The notes: a model not told the origin generated them from the sequence alone. 64,000 bases of DNA from Cryptomeria japonica (GCF_030272615.1 NC_081412.1:106524296-106588295), one strand, 5' to 3'. Counted from the stretch's first letter, positions 36,511 through 48,876 are shown. Translations and numbers: made by a program.

Positions 36511-39139
36511 GAGACACTTATTATTGATTTTATCTGAGCCATTTGGGCATTCTGTATTTTGACATGTTATCCCTTTTTGAGATATATATGATATACATTT
36601 TTGGTGGTGATTTATGTGCTTTGTGTTTATTTCTATGATGTATGATTCTATGTGATATTATCTATGTGAAGCAATTAGGTGATGCTTATATGTGATGCTT
36701 TCTATATGATTTTACTTATGCTCAATGCAATGTTGATGTGACTAATTTAATGCAATGGTTTAATGATGTTATATGGTATTGCAATAAATATATATGATAA
36801 TGAACCTTAATGATATGCAACTATATGAATCTTAATGATAATGCAACAAATGAATTTGAATGATAAATGCAGCTAAAATGAAATGTAATCTAAATAAAAC
36901 TAAAGTGAATCTTTTTTATTAAAACATGCCAAAATATGTTGTTTTATTTACCTCTTGATTCAACAAAAAAGAAATGTTAGTAAGAATGAAGGGTTTAGAG
37001 AAGTATTTTGATGAATGAATATGTTAGATGAAGAATTGATGATCAAGATAGAGTCAACCTGAAAAGATATGATTGATGATGATTATGATTTTTTTTTTGT
37101 CTTTATTCATAGTGCAACATATATTCATCAATGAGCCTTATTATGTAACAATTAAGTTGTGTACATCAGGGTATAAGGAACCAAGATGTAAAGATATTTC
37201 ATTGCAAAAAAAAAACACATAGCAGACAAGGAGTGAACCCTCCATTATGGGAATAGTACCAGGGGTGGAGGTATGTGTGATAGTCACAAGTATAGTTATC
37301 ACTGACTTTATTTTTGCATAGGATACTTGCCGAATGAACGTACCAACACAGAAACCCACTAGAACTTTTTCCCCAGGACTTCATCGATTACACCACAAAC
37401 AGCAAACAAACAAAAAGATCATGCCCAATCTCAGCTCCTCTAGTCACTTGTAGACATCCTTGAGTAGCATAGTAACATGATATGTCACCAAACAAAAAAA
37501 GATAAAGACTAACTTGGACAAAATTCAGTAGCCATATTGATTCGTGCCTTTGTTTGATTGCTTGATGTCATGGTTGATAATGTCTAGTTTCAGAAAGTCT
37601 GGACCCCATTTAAGACTAACCTATCTGACTTTGAGTGTATCCTCTTTTGTTTAAGACAAGATAATGATCACTTGATAAGGATAGTTGATATGATTGATAA
37701 GACAGTTTGATCAGTTGATTGCACATTTTGATAAGATAGTTTGATCCTTCACAAACTTTGTGTGAAGCGTTTGTTGGATATCTGCTAGGGTGTTTGATTT
37801 TTTTGTGAGACATTTTATTGCAAGTTTTTTGTTTTTTATTTATTTTAAGTTTGTTTTTGAAAGATCTTTTTTGATTTTTAGGGTTTTTTTCCATGATCAT
37901 TTTTTAATGTCTTTAGTTGATTTTTCATAATCATATTTGCTTGTTTTTGGTTGATTTTTGTCCTTTTCTTACTTTTTAGGATTTTTTGTATGTTTTCTAG
38001 GACTTTATATGATTTTTAAGGTTTTTTCAGCTATGCCCCTAGTATGCAAACCTGTTATGATGTGATGATCTACAAAATGCATGTGGAGTCAATTAAATTT
38101 CAACATGCAGCTAAGGATAAGTGTATGTGTCTTTCATTCTAAAATGCATTAATTGAATTAAAGGTACGAAACGTTTCAGAGATAGGAGTTCAATTCATTC
38201 TCAAAAGACCTTGGACCATCCAACTCAACACACCATGTGACTAAGATTTATAAATGGAGACACGGAAAACTTCCCCACCGATTCTTGAGACTTTGATCTT
38301 CTTTTGCCCATGTGTGTGCAATTTGATTTATTGACTCATATCCATTAGAGACCCTTAGAATCCTATATGACTAGCTACGTGAGTTATTCTAACTTCAAAA
38401 GCATCTTGGATAGAGCCTCACTGCCAGTCAAACGTCTATAGCTCTGACGAGGCTATACACTATAATTTTTCTTGAATATTTCTCCATTGCAAGAAGACGT
38501 CCATAGCCCTAATGGGGTTACTCGCATGTTCCCATAGTCAAGCTTTTATTGTACTTGTATGTATGATATTTCAGTTATAATATTTTCTCTTTTGCCTTGA
38601 TATTTTGATATGAAATTTTGGCATAGCACTTTTTTCTTTTATTTTCTTGCATTGACTTGTAAGTAATGAAACCTACTTGGGTATGACAATTACAGCATCG
38701 ATGAAGTAGAATCTTAGATTTTTCATTAGCCACATGACCAACTAGGTATCTGTAATGACTTAGAGAAAATGATTAATGTATGAGAGATAGAAATTGATAG
38801 ATTTTGGGTAACAAGACTCAATAGTGAAACTTCTACCCAACCTTGAATAAAGCTCAGTCACAAGGTGACGTTGAAGATGAATGATCTAGGACCTCCTAAA
38901 AATTTTATGTACCAATATCTAAGAAATGAAACAACCTTTTCTCCTTTTGGTGCAGATAGGTAAATGTCTCAGATAATTGCCTTGTTTTATTGATGTAACT
39001 ATATATGCAAGCAAAGATTGTATGCTATAAAGAGTGTGAATGTGATGTAGTTAAGAAAGAAACTATATGAAATGCAATGCTTTAAAGAAATGATATGCAA
39101 GTGCAGATTGTATAGTCTAAATTAACCCAACCCTTAGAT
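36511..39139. other. Spacer between PMD gene and integrase of element B
   Basis: No frame over 95 codons has a domain. 36710-36880 is rich in AATGATAATGCAA-like words. This is the non-coding 3' part of element B, downstream of pol on the minus strand. Confidence 0.45.
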
Positions 39140-39720
39140 GTAATGCCATTTAAGGTGCATGTTTTTCATAGGATCGGGGAGTGCATCTCCCTCCATTGTA
39201 GATAAATTATAGACACCATTTCTGAAGACTCTTGTTATTACAAATGGACCTAACCAGTTAGGTTCAAAAATCCTTGGTTTTTCTCATTCTGCTAGGTTCT
39301 TTTGATTCTCCCTAATGACTATATCCCCATTTCAAAGCAACGTGGTCTTACTCTTTTGTTATAGCTTCGACTCAATCTATTTTTGTAACCGTGTAAATGA
39401 TCTGGAGTGCTTTGTCATTTTTCATCCAATAATTCTAGTTCTTGCAAACGAGTGACTTTATAGTCTTCCTTTGATGATGTGTTTTAGGGAGAGTCTCAGC
39501 GATAGAAATTCTACCTCAATGGGCAAAATGACTTCTGAACCATATACCAAAGAGTATAGTGTAGCGCCAGTAGTTGTGCATACACCTGTTTGATAAGCCC
39601 AAAGTGTTGAATTTAGTCGAAGGTGCCAGTCTTGTTCATCTTCATTGACAACTTTCTTTAGAATTCTTAGTATCTTTTTGTTTGTTGCCTCATCTTGACC
39701 GTTTCTTTGGGGATAGTAAG
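39140..39720 (-). pseudogene. Integrase C-terminal part of gypsy element B
   Basis: The minus-strand frame reads TYYPQRNGQDEATNKKILRI, LKKVVNEDEQDWHLRLNSTL and WAYQTGVCTTTGATLYSLVY, GSEVILPIEVE, the end of the integrase core and following region in Tat-lineage gypsy pol. Further down, in shifted frames, come NKRVRPRCFE, GPFVITRVFRNGVYNLS and DALPDPMKNMHLKWHYI, the usual end of this polyprotein. The upstream part of pol is cut off at 39721, where the LTR of element A starts. Confidence 0.82.
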
Positions 39721-40445
39721 TGTAGACACCTAAAAGTTGCATAGTGAATTAAGTGAATTTTATTCATTTAATTATCCCTAATTCCTCCAATTAGTAAAAT
39801 TTAAGATTTAATTAATATCCCTATTCTTCTTATTGACCTTTTAATCAAATTAAAGATTTGATTAAATCCCCTTCTTCTATCTAAGCCATTTAATTAAAAA
39901 TGTCCATTTATCCCCTCTCTCATTTTAATTAAATCTACATTTAATTAAAATCTCTTTTTGCATTTAAATCAAAATTTATTTGTAGATCCCCCCACTTGCA
40001 AAATCCTACAAATGCAAGTTGCATCCATTTTGGCTAAATTAAATCATTTTAATTTAACTAAAAATCCTATTTTTCCTCACCTGCTTGCCTCCATAATCAT
40101 CCTTATAGAAGCCTCCTAAACCCATCATAATCATGTCTAATCTCCTAATCATGTCCTTTCCCTAAATTTTGGGGAGTCATTTCTCCAAATTTGGAAGAAA
40201 GTCTTCAAAATGCATTTAAGACTTTATCTATTTCAACAAGTTAACTTGTTGAGTGTTCCAAACATTTAAGGCTCTTACATAAACAACCAATGGTTTTACT
40301 CTTTGGGAAAGTTAGCCTCCAAAGTCTTCAAAAGGAATTTAATGCCTCTTACAAGCCCACACCCCTTAGCCATGATGGTTTTCCCTTTAACCATTTTCCC
40401 ATGTTGCACAAGAGTTTACCTCTTGGCTAATAGCATGCCTCCCTA

Positions 40446-40517
40446 GTTAATGACATTATCTAATGATGTGTTAATGACATTATCTAATGATGTGTTAATG
40501 ACATTATCTAATGATGT
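40446..40517. repeat. Three-copy 24-bp tandem repeat
   Basis: Three identical units beginning GTTAATGACATTATCTAATG lie in the LTR of element A, 15 bp before the copia target duplication. Confidence 0.95.
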
Positions 40518-40536
40518 CACTCCTTGAGGTTATCCC

Positions 40537-42211
40537 TGATGGTATGATGAAAGAATAAGGATCCAGTCAACTGTTGAGAGGGGGGGTGAATCAGTAGACA
40601 GAAAAACTGATAATACTTCACCAATCTCAAAATCAATCTCTCAAAGTAAACTTATAATTATCAATGCAATATCTTTGTCAAGATAAAAACTGTCAAACTA
40701 AACTGATTGACTGTTACAACAGATAATATTAATCAACTTAGAAACTTATAATCATTCAAATAATTTTACTGACATAAGTAAAACTTCATTTCATATTGAT
40801 GTTGGTTATCATGACTTATCAAAGTGGAATAAGTAGTTAAACAAATCAACCACAAAAACATTCACCACTTGACACAATATTTTTGACATGGAAACCCAAA
40901 TGGGAAAAACCATGGTGAGATGGTACTCACAATAAATTCTAAACTCTTCTGAAGTTTGCCCTATTAGGAGCCAAGCCTGTTAAAGCTTTACAAAAAGTCC
41001 TGTTAAGAACTGATCTGGTTAGGAACCACCCAGTTAAGGGATTGACTATAATACCTTGTTAGAAAAAATAGTGGTGCAGGAGCACCTAGGCACAAGAGCA
41101 CTACCAGGAGGAACATTTGCAATAAAGGAAGATTGGCAAAAATGCAACAAAAGTTGAAAAAGGGGTTAAAAGTTGGTTATGAGAGGTAGTTGTAAGTTCA
41201 AAACTAACCAAGAGTCTATAAAAAGATATTGTATGGTCGTTCCAAAGAAAAGAAAAAAGAAAAGGAAGAAAGGAGAACATTTTGGATACTTTTTGGTGCA
41301 TTCTACTATTGCTATTTTGATTGGCTTTCCAGTTTTTATGTTGGTTTCAGGTCTTGTGCCTAGGTGCTCCTACACCAAATACCCTATGAGGAGTAACCTA
41401 GAATCCAAGCTAATGGTTCAACTTGTTAGAGGATTTGAATAACACCAATCTTGTTAGAGCTTACCCAGTTAGGGGATTTAACTATTGTAATTGTTAGAAA
41501 ACAATAGGAGTCTGTTGATATGTTTGAATATCACTTCACTTGCTTGTTCAGATCCTTTTCATGCTCCTATCTTCCTTTACTCAAACTACAGATACATCAT
41601 CTGGTTCAGCAACCACACACTCAATTCAACTTTGCCAACACACTTAAAACTAAACAACTCATTGACCTTATAAACAAATCAACTAGGTCAGTAACACAAC
41701 AAAAACCTAACTTTCATCGAGATTATAAACAAGTCAATTCAAGTATGACCATTGGATTACATAACAATATCTACACATTATTCAAGAAAGCCTCAACCGC
41801 TCCTTGATTACCGCTTCATCGAACTCAGTAACTCATCACACGCTTTGCATTACATGAAATATACTTGCTCATTCCCAAGACAAAAAAATAGTCACCTCAA
41901 TGTGCCAAAATCACTTTGAAACTCTCTTCATACAATTACCGCTCGACATCAACTCATAAACCAATATAATCAATTCACCAATCTTAATCGATTAGGGTTT
42001 ATTAAAATAACAGGTAGGGTTTACCGGTTCAACTCTCCAATACTTAGCAATATCGGTTCACTCCACAAACTTTCCTACTGATTACAGTTCCTTCACTTCA
42101 TCTCTTCCTACCGGTTACAATAACATCATTACAAATAATAAATATACCGGTTAATTGACATCAATGACAACATAACATATCATTAATGCAATCTTCATGC
42201 AAATGCCAACA
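40537..42211 (-). repeat. Left LTR of the copia element (3' LTR), enlarged by a MITE
   Basis: It matches the right LTR over its whole length except for a 306-bp extra block at 41072-41377. Several CCGGTT-type motifs lie near the right end. Confidence 0.92.
41072..41377. mobile_element. MITE with 26-bp terminal inverted repeats
   Basis: The block begins TGGTGCAGGAGCACCTAGGC and ends GCCTAGGTGCTCCTACACCA. The inverted ends match at 25 of 26 positions. It is absent from the other LTR, which reads GAAGCAATACC at that point. AATA occurs on both sides, but a clear target duplication, and so the superfamily, could not be settled. It encodes nothing recognisable. Confidence 0.85.
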
Positions 42212-42225
42212 ATCTCCCCCTTTGG
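42212..42225 (-). promoter_or_regulatory. Polypurine tract of the copia element
   Basis: The minus strand reads CCAAAGGGGGAGAT directly before the 3' LTR, an ideal position and composition. Confidence 0.85.
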
Positions 42226-42699
42226 AATTGATGGAAATACAAACATCAATACCATTGATTGTTGTGATTGTGAATAGGAATCTTGGTTTACAATTTACCA
42301 TTGTACTCTCCTTGTCTTTATCTTATCTCTGATTTGTCTTCAGTTACTAGCTGGTTGTACATCGAACAATTTTGCTCACAATAATCACATAGTTCTTCTC
42401 CCCCTTTGACAACAATATAAAATAGAAATTAAAAAATGCAATGTAAAACTTCCCTGTGTAGCATCAACAATCTACAACTTGATACTCCCCTTGTGAAATA
42501 ACTCCACTTCTACACCAATCCTACTATAAAATTTTGCAAGTAGCTCTGGGACTAATGTAATCTACATCATGCTCAATTTATCTCATGAAGGGGTACAACC
42601 CCTAGCACATTTCTAAGATACTCAATAAGTAGTCTTAGGCAGAGGTTTAGTAAAGATATCTACAAGCTGCTCCTTGTAGAAACATGCTCTAAGATCATA

Positions 42700-43580
42700 T
42701 CTTTACTCTACACTTTTTCCCTCAAAAAAGGATACTTCAATTCAATGTGCTTGGTTCATGCGTGCAAGATAGGGTTCTTTGAAATATTTATGGCACTGGT
42801 ATATTCACATAAGATCTTTACAGGTTCTATATACTTCATCTTGAAACCTTCCAAAATGTGTTTCATCCAGATAGCCTGGGTACAATTCATATAAGCTGCA
42901 ACATACTTAGCTTCAATAGTATACTGTGAAATACAACTCTTCTCTTTACTACTCCATGAAACAAGTCTTCCTCGAAGAAAGAATGCTCCATCGGTTGTGC
43001 TTTTCCGGTCATCAACATTACCCACCCATTCTGCATCTGTGTACACCTTCAAATCAAAGTTTCCTCCATATGGATACCATAATCCATAGTCAACAGTACC
43101 TTTTAAATATCTAAAAATTCTCTTTGTTGCTATCAAATGTGTTTCCTTCGAATTTTTCTGAAATCTTGCAACTAGACCAACTGCTTGAGCTATATCTGGT
43201 CTGTTGTGAACAACATAGTGTAATTTTCCAATCATTGACATGTACTCTTTCTCATCAACATGTGTGGCCTCATCTTCCTTAGACAACCTGTAACCATTGG
43301 TGTTCCAACTGGTTTACAGTCACTCATACCAAATGTCTTTAATACCTCTTTCACATACTTAGACTATGTGATGAAAATACCACTCTTCATTTGTTGTATT
43401 TGCAAACCTATGAAAATTTTTATCTCTCCCACTAGAGACATTTCAAACTCACTTTTCATTTCATTTTTGCTCATGTCATCATTTCCTCCAAATATAATAT
43501 CATCTACAAACACTTCACTAACCAGTATTTTATCTCTTTCAGATTTGAGATATATGTTGCTATCTTCACTGGTTCTCTAA
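42700..43580 (-). pseudogene. Copia RT C-terminal part and RNase H (broken)
   Basis: FVDDIIFGGNDDMSKNEM near 43480 is the RT active site (usually YVDD). After a frameshift near 43290 the frame reads MSMIGKLHYVVHNRPDIAQA, VGLVARFQKNSKETHLIATK, RIFRYLKGTVDYGLWYP, then the RNase H with VYTDAEWVGNVDDRKSTT and CISQYTIEAKYVAAYMNCTQ. It ends with KILCEYTSAINISKNPILHA. RNase H removes the RNA strand during reverse transcription. Confidence 0.88.
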
Positions 43581-44092
43581 AATCTTGTCTTCATCAGGTG
43601 TGACCATGCTCTCAGTGCTTTCCTTAATCCATATAGTGCCTTGTGCAACTTACATACCATGTCCTTCTTGTCAGTTAAAGCATAACCATCTGGTTGTTCA
43701 ATGTATACTTCCTCTTCTAGTATTCCATTCAGAAATGTTGACTTTACATCCATCTGGTATACTTTGAATCCTTTATGAGCTGCAAAAGCCAGTAAAGTTC
43801 TGAAACCTTCCATTTTGGCCATTGGTGCAAAATTCCTACCATAATCTTCTCCTTCTTCTTGTGCATAACCTTTGCAAACTAATCTAGCCTTGTTGCAAAC
43901 TACAACACCACTTTCATTCAACTTGTTCCTGAAAACCCACTTAGTACCTATTACATTTTTATTTACCGATCGAGGTACTAGAGTCCATGTGTTGTTCTTC
44001 TCAATTTGTTCAACCTCCTCCTCCATAGATTTAGCCCAATGATCATCACCAAATGCTTCCTTAGCAGTTCTAGGCTCAATAGTGGAGATCAT
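43577..44092 (-). pseudogene. Copia reverse transcriptase, N-terminal part
   Basis: The 171-residue frame reads AMEEE-like KSMEEEVEQIEKNNTWTLVP, NVIGTKWVFRNKLNESG, NKARLVCKGYAQEEGEDYGR, NFAPMAKMEGFRTLLAFAAH and VYQMDVKSTFLNGILEEEVY, containing the first catalytic Asp of the RT. KALYGLRKALRAW ends it before a stop near 43577. Confidence 0.9.
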
Positions 44093-44152
44093 GCAGGAAT
44101 CTTCTCTGATTCTTCTTCTGGTTTGTACTCCAGCATCCTTATCTCCAATAAT

Positions 44153-44380
44153 CTATTCAGGATTGTGATTGAATCTCACATACCTCGGAATAACATGATC
44201 ATTATCCTTAGGTTCATCTTCATTATCATTGTCTTCTTCTGAGTCTTCTTGTTTTGGTTGAACTGGTACATCAGTATTTGATTTACCAGTTTCAGGTTCT
44301 GGTTCCAAAAGAAAAATGCAAGGATCTTCATCCTTTCTCTCTATATTGGTTTCTTCTAAGACTTTAGGATACTCATCCAC
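44153..44380 (-). pseudogene. Copia integrase-RT linker
   Basis: A frame rich in Glu, Asp and Pro (QPKQEDSEEDNDNEDEPKDN) ending in DHVIPRYVRFNHNPE. This acidic linker joins integrase and RT in copia polyproteins. It has no enzymatic motif. Confidence 0.7.
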
Positions 44381-45404
44381 TCAAACATCAACACTCTCAA
44401 TGATTTTCTATGTCCGGTTGTTAAAACACTTGTAGGCCTTACTCTTGGTGGAATGACAAAGAATTATACCTTCATCACATTTAGCTTCAAACTTGCTAAT
44501 ATAGTCACCTCTCTTAATAAAAAATTTGCTACCAAATATCTTTACATAACTAACATTAGGTAATCTACCATACCATTATTCATAAGGAGTCTTGTCCTTG
44601 CCTCTTTTTACCAAAATCCTGTTCATAGTGTAGACAATTGTGTTGACAGCTTCTCTCCAAAAAAATTTGCTACACCTCCTTGTATCAAAATCATCCTAGC
44701 AGCTTCAATAACTAACCGGTTGTTTCTCTTTGCAATACCAATCTATTGTGGTGTCCTCGGCGCATAAAGTTTTCATTTGATACCATTCTCTTCACAATAC
44801 CTAGTGAATTCCTCAGAAGTGAATTCTCCGCCTTGATCTGTCCGCAGATACTTTATCTTCTTCCCACTCTCCTTTTCAGCTAAGGCCTTGAATGCCTTGA
44901 ATTTACCAAATGCCTATGTTTTATCCTTCAATAATGTGACCCACATCATCCTTGAGAAATCATCAATGAAGATCATGAGATATCTATCACCTTGAATACT
45001 TTAGTCCTTATTGGTCCACATAGGTCAGTATGAACCAAATCTAACAGATTCTCTACTAAAAAAGACTTGCTCTTGAAAGTTGAGGATCTCATCTTTCCTA
45101 ACTGACATTCCTTACATAGAGATTTAATCGGTTTGTCCAATTGAGGCAAACCTCTCACTGTCTTTGACTTACCCACTTTAACAATGTTATCAAAATTCAA
45201 ATGACAAAATCTCCTATGCCAAAGCCAACTTTCATCTATTTTAGCAATTAAATAGTTGTTGACTTTAGGATTCAAGTTAAATAGGTTACCTTTAGTTTGC
45301 TTTCCAGTTGCAATCAGTTCACCTTGGCTATCATAGATTTTGCACATACCATCTTTAAACTCCAATGGATATCCTATGTCATTGAGTTGGGCAACACTCA
45401 ACAA
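44381..45404 (-). pseudogene. Copia pre-integrase and integrase (broken)
   Basis: The frame 44973-45404 holds the HHCC zinc region (LWHRRFCHLNFDNIV, SLCKECQLGKM) and LVHTDLCGPIRT with the first catalytic Asp. After frameshifts it continues as [35 protein letters not shown] (second Asp), YCEENGIK and AKRNNRLVIEAARMIL. Glu of the DDE triad falls in a decayed part. Integrase inserts the cDNA into the host chromosome. Confidence 0.85.
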
Positions 45405-45410
45405 ATTGTG

Positions 45411-45617
45411 CTATAGACCTTCAACCAAGTAGACATTATTTGCATTGCTCTTTTCATTAAGATAAATAATTCCCTTACCTTTAACCATGTAGGGTGAGTC
45501 ATTACCAAATCTTACAACTCCGCCATCAAAATCTTTCAAAGAAAGAAATTTGCTTTGATCACTGGTCATATGATGTGAACAACCACTATCAATGATCCAA
45601 TCATCAGAATTATCCAT
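45411..45617 (-). pseudogene. Copia aspartic protease
   Basis: MDNSDDWIIDSGCSHHMTSD carries the catalytic DSG of copia proteases. KGKGIIYLNEKSNANNVYLV leads toward the pre-integrase region. A TAG near 45411 stops it before HNLLSVAQLNDIGYPL, which is in the next frame. It would cut the gag-pol polyprotein. Confidence 0.88.
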
Positions 45618-45644
45618 GTGTGAAACTAAAGCTTTCTAATTAGA

Positions 45645-46639
45645 TTATTCTTCTTTAATGGCTACAAACACAATGTCTTCATTAGCATCACCTTCAGATT
45701 TCTCATCAGTGATACCACCATCAACTACAATAGGACAATCTCTTTTGCCTTTGCCCTTGTACTTCTTGAACTTGTCTCTCTTGTGCTCATTATCACCATT
45801 TGGATAGTTAATAGTTATGTGTCCAGTCTTGTTGCATGCAAAACATTTCAAAGGTAGTTTACCTCTATATTTTTTGGTTCCTCTGGGCAACTACTTGGCA
45901 AACAAGGCTTCAAGCTCAACTAAATTACCTTCATCATCAACTTCTCTATTGGATCTAGATTCATAGTTGTGACTGACATCTCTACTTTTTCTCACAGATG
46001 CGTTAGAAATAGAAGCTCTAAATGTTGATTCATATTTCTGAACACTACCATCATAACCATTTAATTCAAAAGAAGTAAGTTTACCAATGATGGAATCAAG
46101 GGTTACCTTGGTTTTGTCAATACATTTCAAATTCTGAATGGTTGCAACTCGGATAGTGTAGACTGGTAGTAGGGTTCTCAATACCTTACTAACTAATGTT
46201 GCATCATCCATTTTACCACCAGCACTCTTGATCTCACCAACTATCTCTTTTATCCTCTGACCATACTGTTGGATATTCTCACCTTCAACCATCTGCATGT
46301 CATCAAATTTCCCTTTTAGACTCTCTTCCTTGGCAATCTTAACATGTTCATCACAGCTATAAATCTCTTCAATTTTTTTCATACCTCATGTGCAGTCTCC
46401 AGACCATGAACATCAACATATTCAGCATCAGATAAAGAGATAATAATAGCCTCCAGTGCTAGGTTGTTTTCTTGTTGCTCTTTCTTCTGATCATCAATCA
46501 TAGTCCCACTAGGTGCAACATATTGAGTAGTAACACGTTCCCAGTATTGATTTCCAAGACTCTTGATGTAAATTTTCATTCTATCACTCCATATCCTATA
46601 GTTCTCTCTATTAAACTTTGGACCTTCCTTCTGCATCAT
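45645..46639 (-). pseudogene. Copia gag with zinc knuckle (broken)
   Basis: The start is MMQKEGPKFNRENYRIWSDR, typical of copia gag. A frameshift near 46380 leads to MKKIEEIYSCDEHVKIAKEE and LVSKVLRTLLPVYTIRVATI. An in-frame TAG at 45891-45893 precedes LPLKCFACNKTGHITINYP, a CCHC knuckle whose last Cys is Tyr. Gag forms the particle and binds RNA. The start sits 70 bp inside the 5' LTR, as expected. Confidence 0.88.
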
Positions 46640-46699
46640 GATTTACAAGATCTTTCCCTCAAGTTCTTATGCTTAGACCTTAGAGGACCTAAGAACAAC

Positions 46700-46711
46700 T
46701 ATGATACAAAT
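46700..46711 (-). promoter_or_regulatory. Primer binding site of the copia element
   Basis: The minus strand reads ATTTGTATCATAG directly after the 5' LTR, close to the common TGGTATCAGAG site that pairs with initiator Met tRNA. Confidence 0.75.
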
Positions 46712-48082
46712 TGATGGTATGATGAAAGAATAAGGATCCAGTCAACTACTGAGATGGGGAGGTGAATTAGTAGATAGAAAACTGATAATACTTCACCAAT
46801 ATCAAAATCAATCTCTCAAAGTAAATTTATAATTATCAATGCAATATCTTTGTCAAGATAAAAACTGTCAAACTAAACCGGTTGACTATTACAACAGATA
46901 ACAGTAATCAACTTAGAAACTTATAATCATTCAAATAATTTTACTAACATAAGTAAAACTTCATTTCATATTGTTGTCGGTTATCATGACTTATCAAAGT
47001 GGAATAAGTAGTTAAGAAAATCAACCACAAAAACATTCACCACTTGACACAATGTTTTTGATGTGGAAACCCAAATGGGAAAAACCACAGTGAGATAGTA
47101 CTCACAAGAAATTCTAAACTCTTATGAAGTTCACCCTGTTAGGAGCCAAGCTTGTTAAATCTTTACAAAAAGTCATGTTAAGAACTGATCCTATTAGGAA
47201 CCACCCGGTTAAGGGATTGACTATAATGCCTTGTTAGAAGCAATACCTTGTGAAAAGTAACCTTTCAAAAGGATTTAGAATCCAAGCTAATGGATCACCT
47301 TGTTAGAGGATTTGAATAACACCAATCTTATTAGATCTTACCCACTTAGGGGATTTAACTATTGTAATTGTTAGAAAACAATAGGAGTTTGTTGATCTAT
47401 TTGAATAGAATTTCACTTGCTTGTTCAGATCATTTTCATGATCCTATCTACCTTTACTCAAACTTCAGATACATCATCCGGTTTAGAAGCCACACACTCA
47501 ATTCAACTTTTCCAACACACTTAAAACTAAACAACTCATCGACCTTATAAACAAATCAACTAGGTCTTTAACACAACAAAAACCTAATTTCATAGAGATT
47601 AAAAACAAGTCGGTTCAAGTATGAGCATTGGACATAACAATCTCTACACATTATTCAATAAAGTCTCGACCTCTCTTTGATTACCGCTTTATCGAAATCA
47701 ATAACTCATTACGCGCTTTGCATTATATGAAATATACTTGCTCATTCCCAAGACAAAAAAATAGTCACCTCAACATGTCAATCACTTTGAAACTCTCTTC
47801 ATACAATTACCGCTCGACGTCAAATCATAAACCAATATAACCAATTCACCAAACTTAATCGGTTAGGTTTTATCAAAATAACAGGTAGGGTTTACTAGTT
47901 CAACTCTCCAATACTTAGCAATACCGGTTCACTCCACAAACTTTCCTACCGGTTATAGTTCCTTCACTTTAGCTCTTCCTACTGGTTACAATAACATCAT
48001 TACAAATAATAACATTACCAGTTAATTGACATCAATGACAACATAACATATCATTAATTTAATCTTGATGAAAATGCCAACA
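46712..48082 (-). repeat. Right LTR of the copia element (5' LTR)
   Basis: 1371 bp with TGATGG...CCAACA ends. It aligns with the left LTR throughout apart from the MITE. Scattered differences show the insertion is not recent. Confidence 0.93.
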
Positions 48083-48859
48083 ATCCCTAATTGTTTTCTT
48101 AGCATCTAATGCTTGTTCAACAGCCTCATAAGCCCTCTCAAAGTGACATTTGTCAACTTGGGATTGGATTGAATCTCTCCCATGGATTGATAACTTTCAA
48201 TCCTAGACCTTGTTGACATTACTCAATCTCAACCATCCATTTCTCTATTTTTCATATAAATAGAGCTCATTTCTTCAATTCAAGGATCCCAATCTTGTGC
48301 ATAAATTTTTTTGTCTTTTGTAGGTTATCAAAGGAGCTCATTGGTCACCTTCAAGCATCCAAGTCTTCAATCGTTAACATTATAGCACTTAGCATTTGCA
48401 TCATGCTTTAGGTCATTTTAGTTAGCTTAATTTCATATCAATTACTTAGTTTTCATCTTCATGTAGCTTACTTAGTTCATCCTAATCTTCAATTTGGAAT
48501 TAGCATAGCTCCATCTTATCTTCATCATCTTGATCATATCTAGTTTTGCATCTTGCATCCTTAGTTTACATCCATCATCTCACCATTCACTAAGATCTCA
48601 GTGGCATCCATTTTGATCATAGAATCATCATTGAAATCTCGTTCTCTAGGTTGTCATCTAAGATATCAAGTGCTCTTCCAAGTGAGGGCCACCTTGAATC
48701 TTTAAGATCTTTAGGGATAGAGGAGCATGGAACTATTTTGAGAGTTTTGGGTTCACTAACTTGTTTTGTGATTTCTAACTCTAATGCAATGTTTCATGTG
48801 TATGTTTGAGATGTTTCCCCCTCCTGCAGGCTAATACCATATTTCTAGCATATATTAAT

Positions 48860-48876
48860 TGGTGCCCACCGTGGGG
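48860..48876 (+). promoter_or_regulatory. Primer binding site of gypsy element A
   Basis: TGGTGCCCACCGTGGGG lies a few bases after the LTR end. Sites of the form TGGCGCCCACCGTGGGG are, from memory, common in plant gypsy elements. I do not name the tRNA. Confidence 0.7.

Larger units (their letters stand above)
40537..48082 (-). mobile_element. Ty1/copia retrotransposon with both LTRs
   Basis: Flanked by a perfect 5-bp duplication ATCCC (40532-40536 and 48083-48087). The LTRs have TGATGG...CCAACA ends. Read on the minus strand: primer site TTTGTATCATAG (rc of 46700-46711, initiator-Met type), gag, protease, integrase, RT, RNase H, then polypurine tract AAAGGGGGAGA (rc of 42212-42223). Domain order and every structural signal are those of a copia element. 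Frameshifts and stops in most domains make it non-autonomous now. Confidence 0.95.
39721..48855 (+). mobile_element. 5' LTR of gypsy element A, split by a copia element
   Basis: It starts TGTAGACACCTAAAAG at 39721 inside the integrase of element B and resumes after the copia element at 48088. It carries a TATA box (CATATAAATAGAGC at 48253-48266) and runs to just before a primer binding site at 48860. Without the copia insertion it is about 1.6 kb. The left flank is GTAAG; the matching right flank is not in view. Confidence 0.7.
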
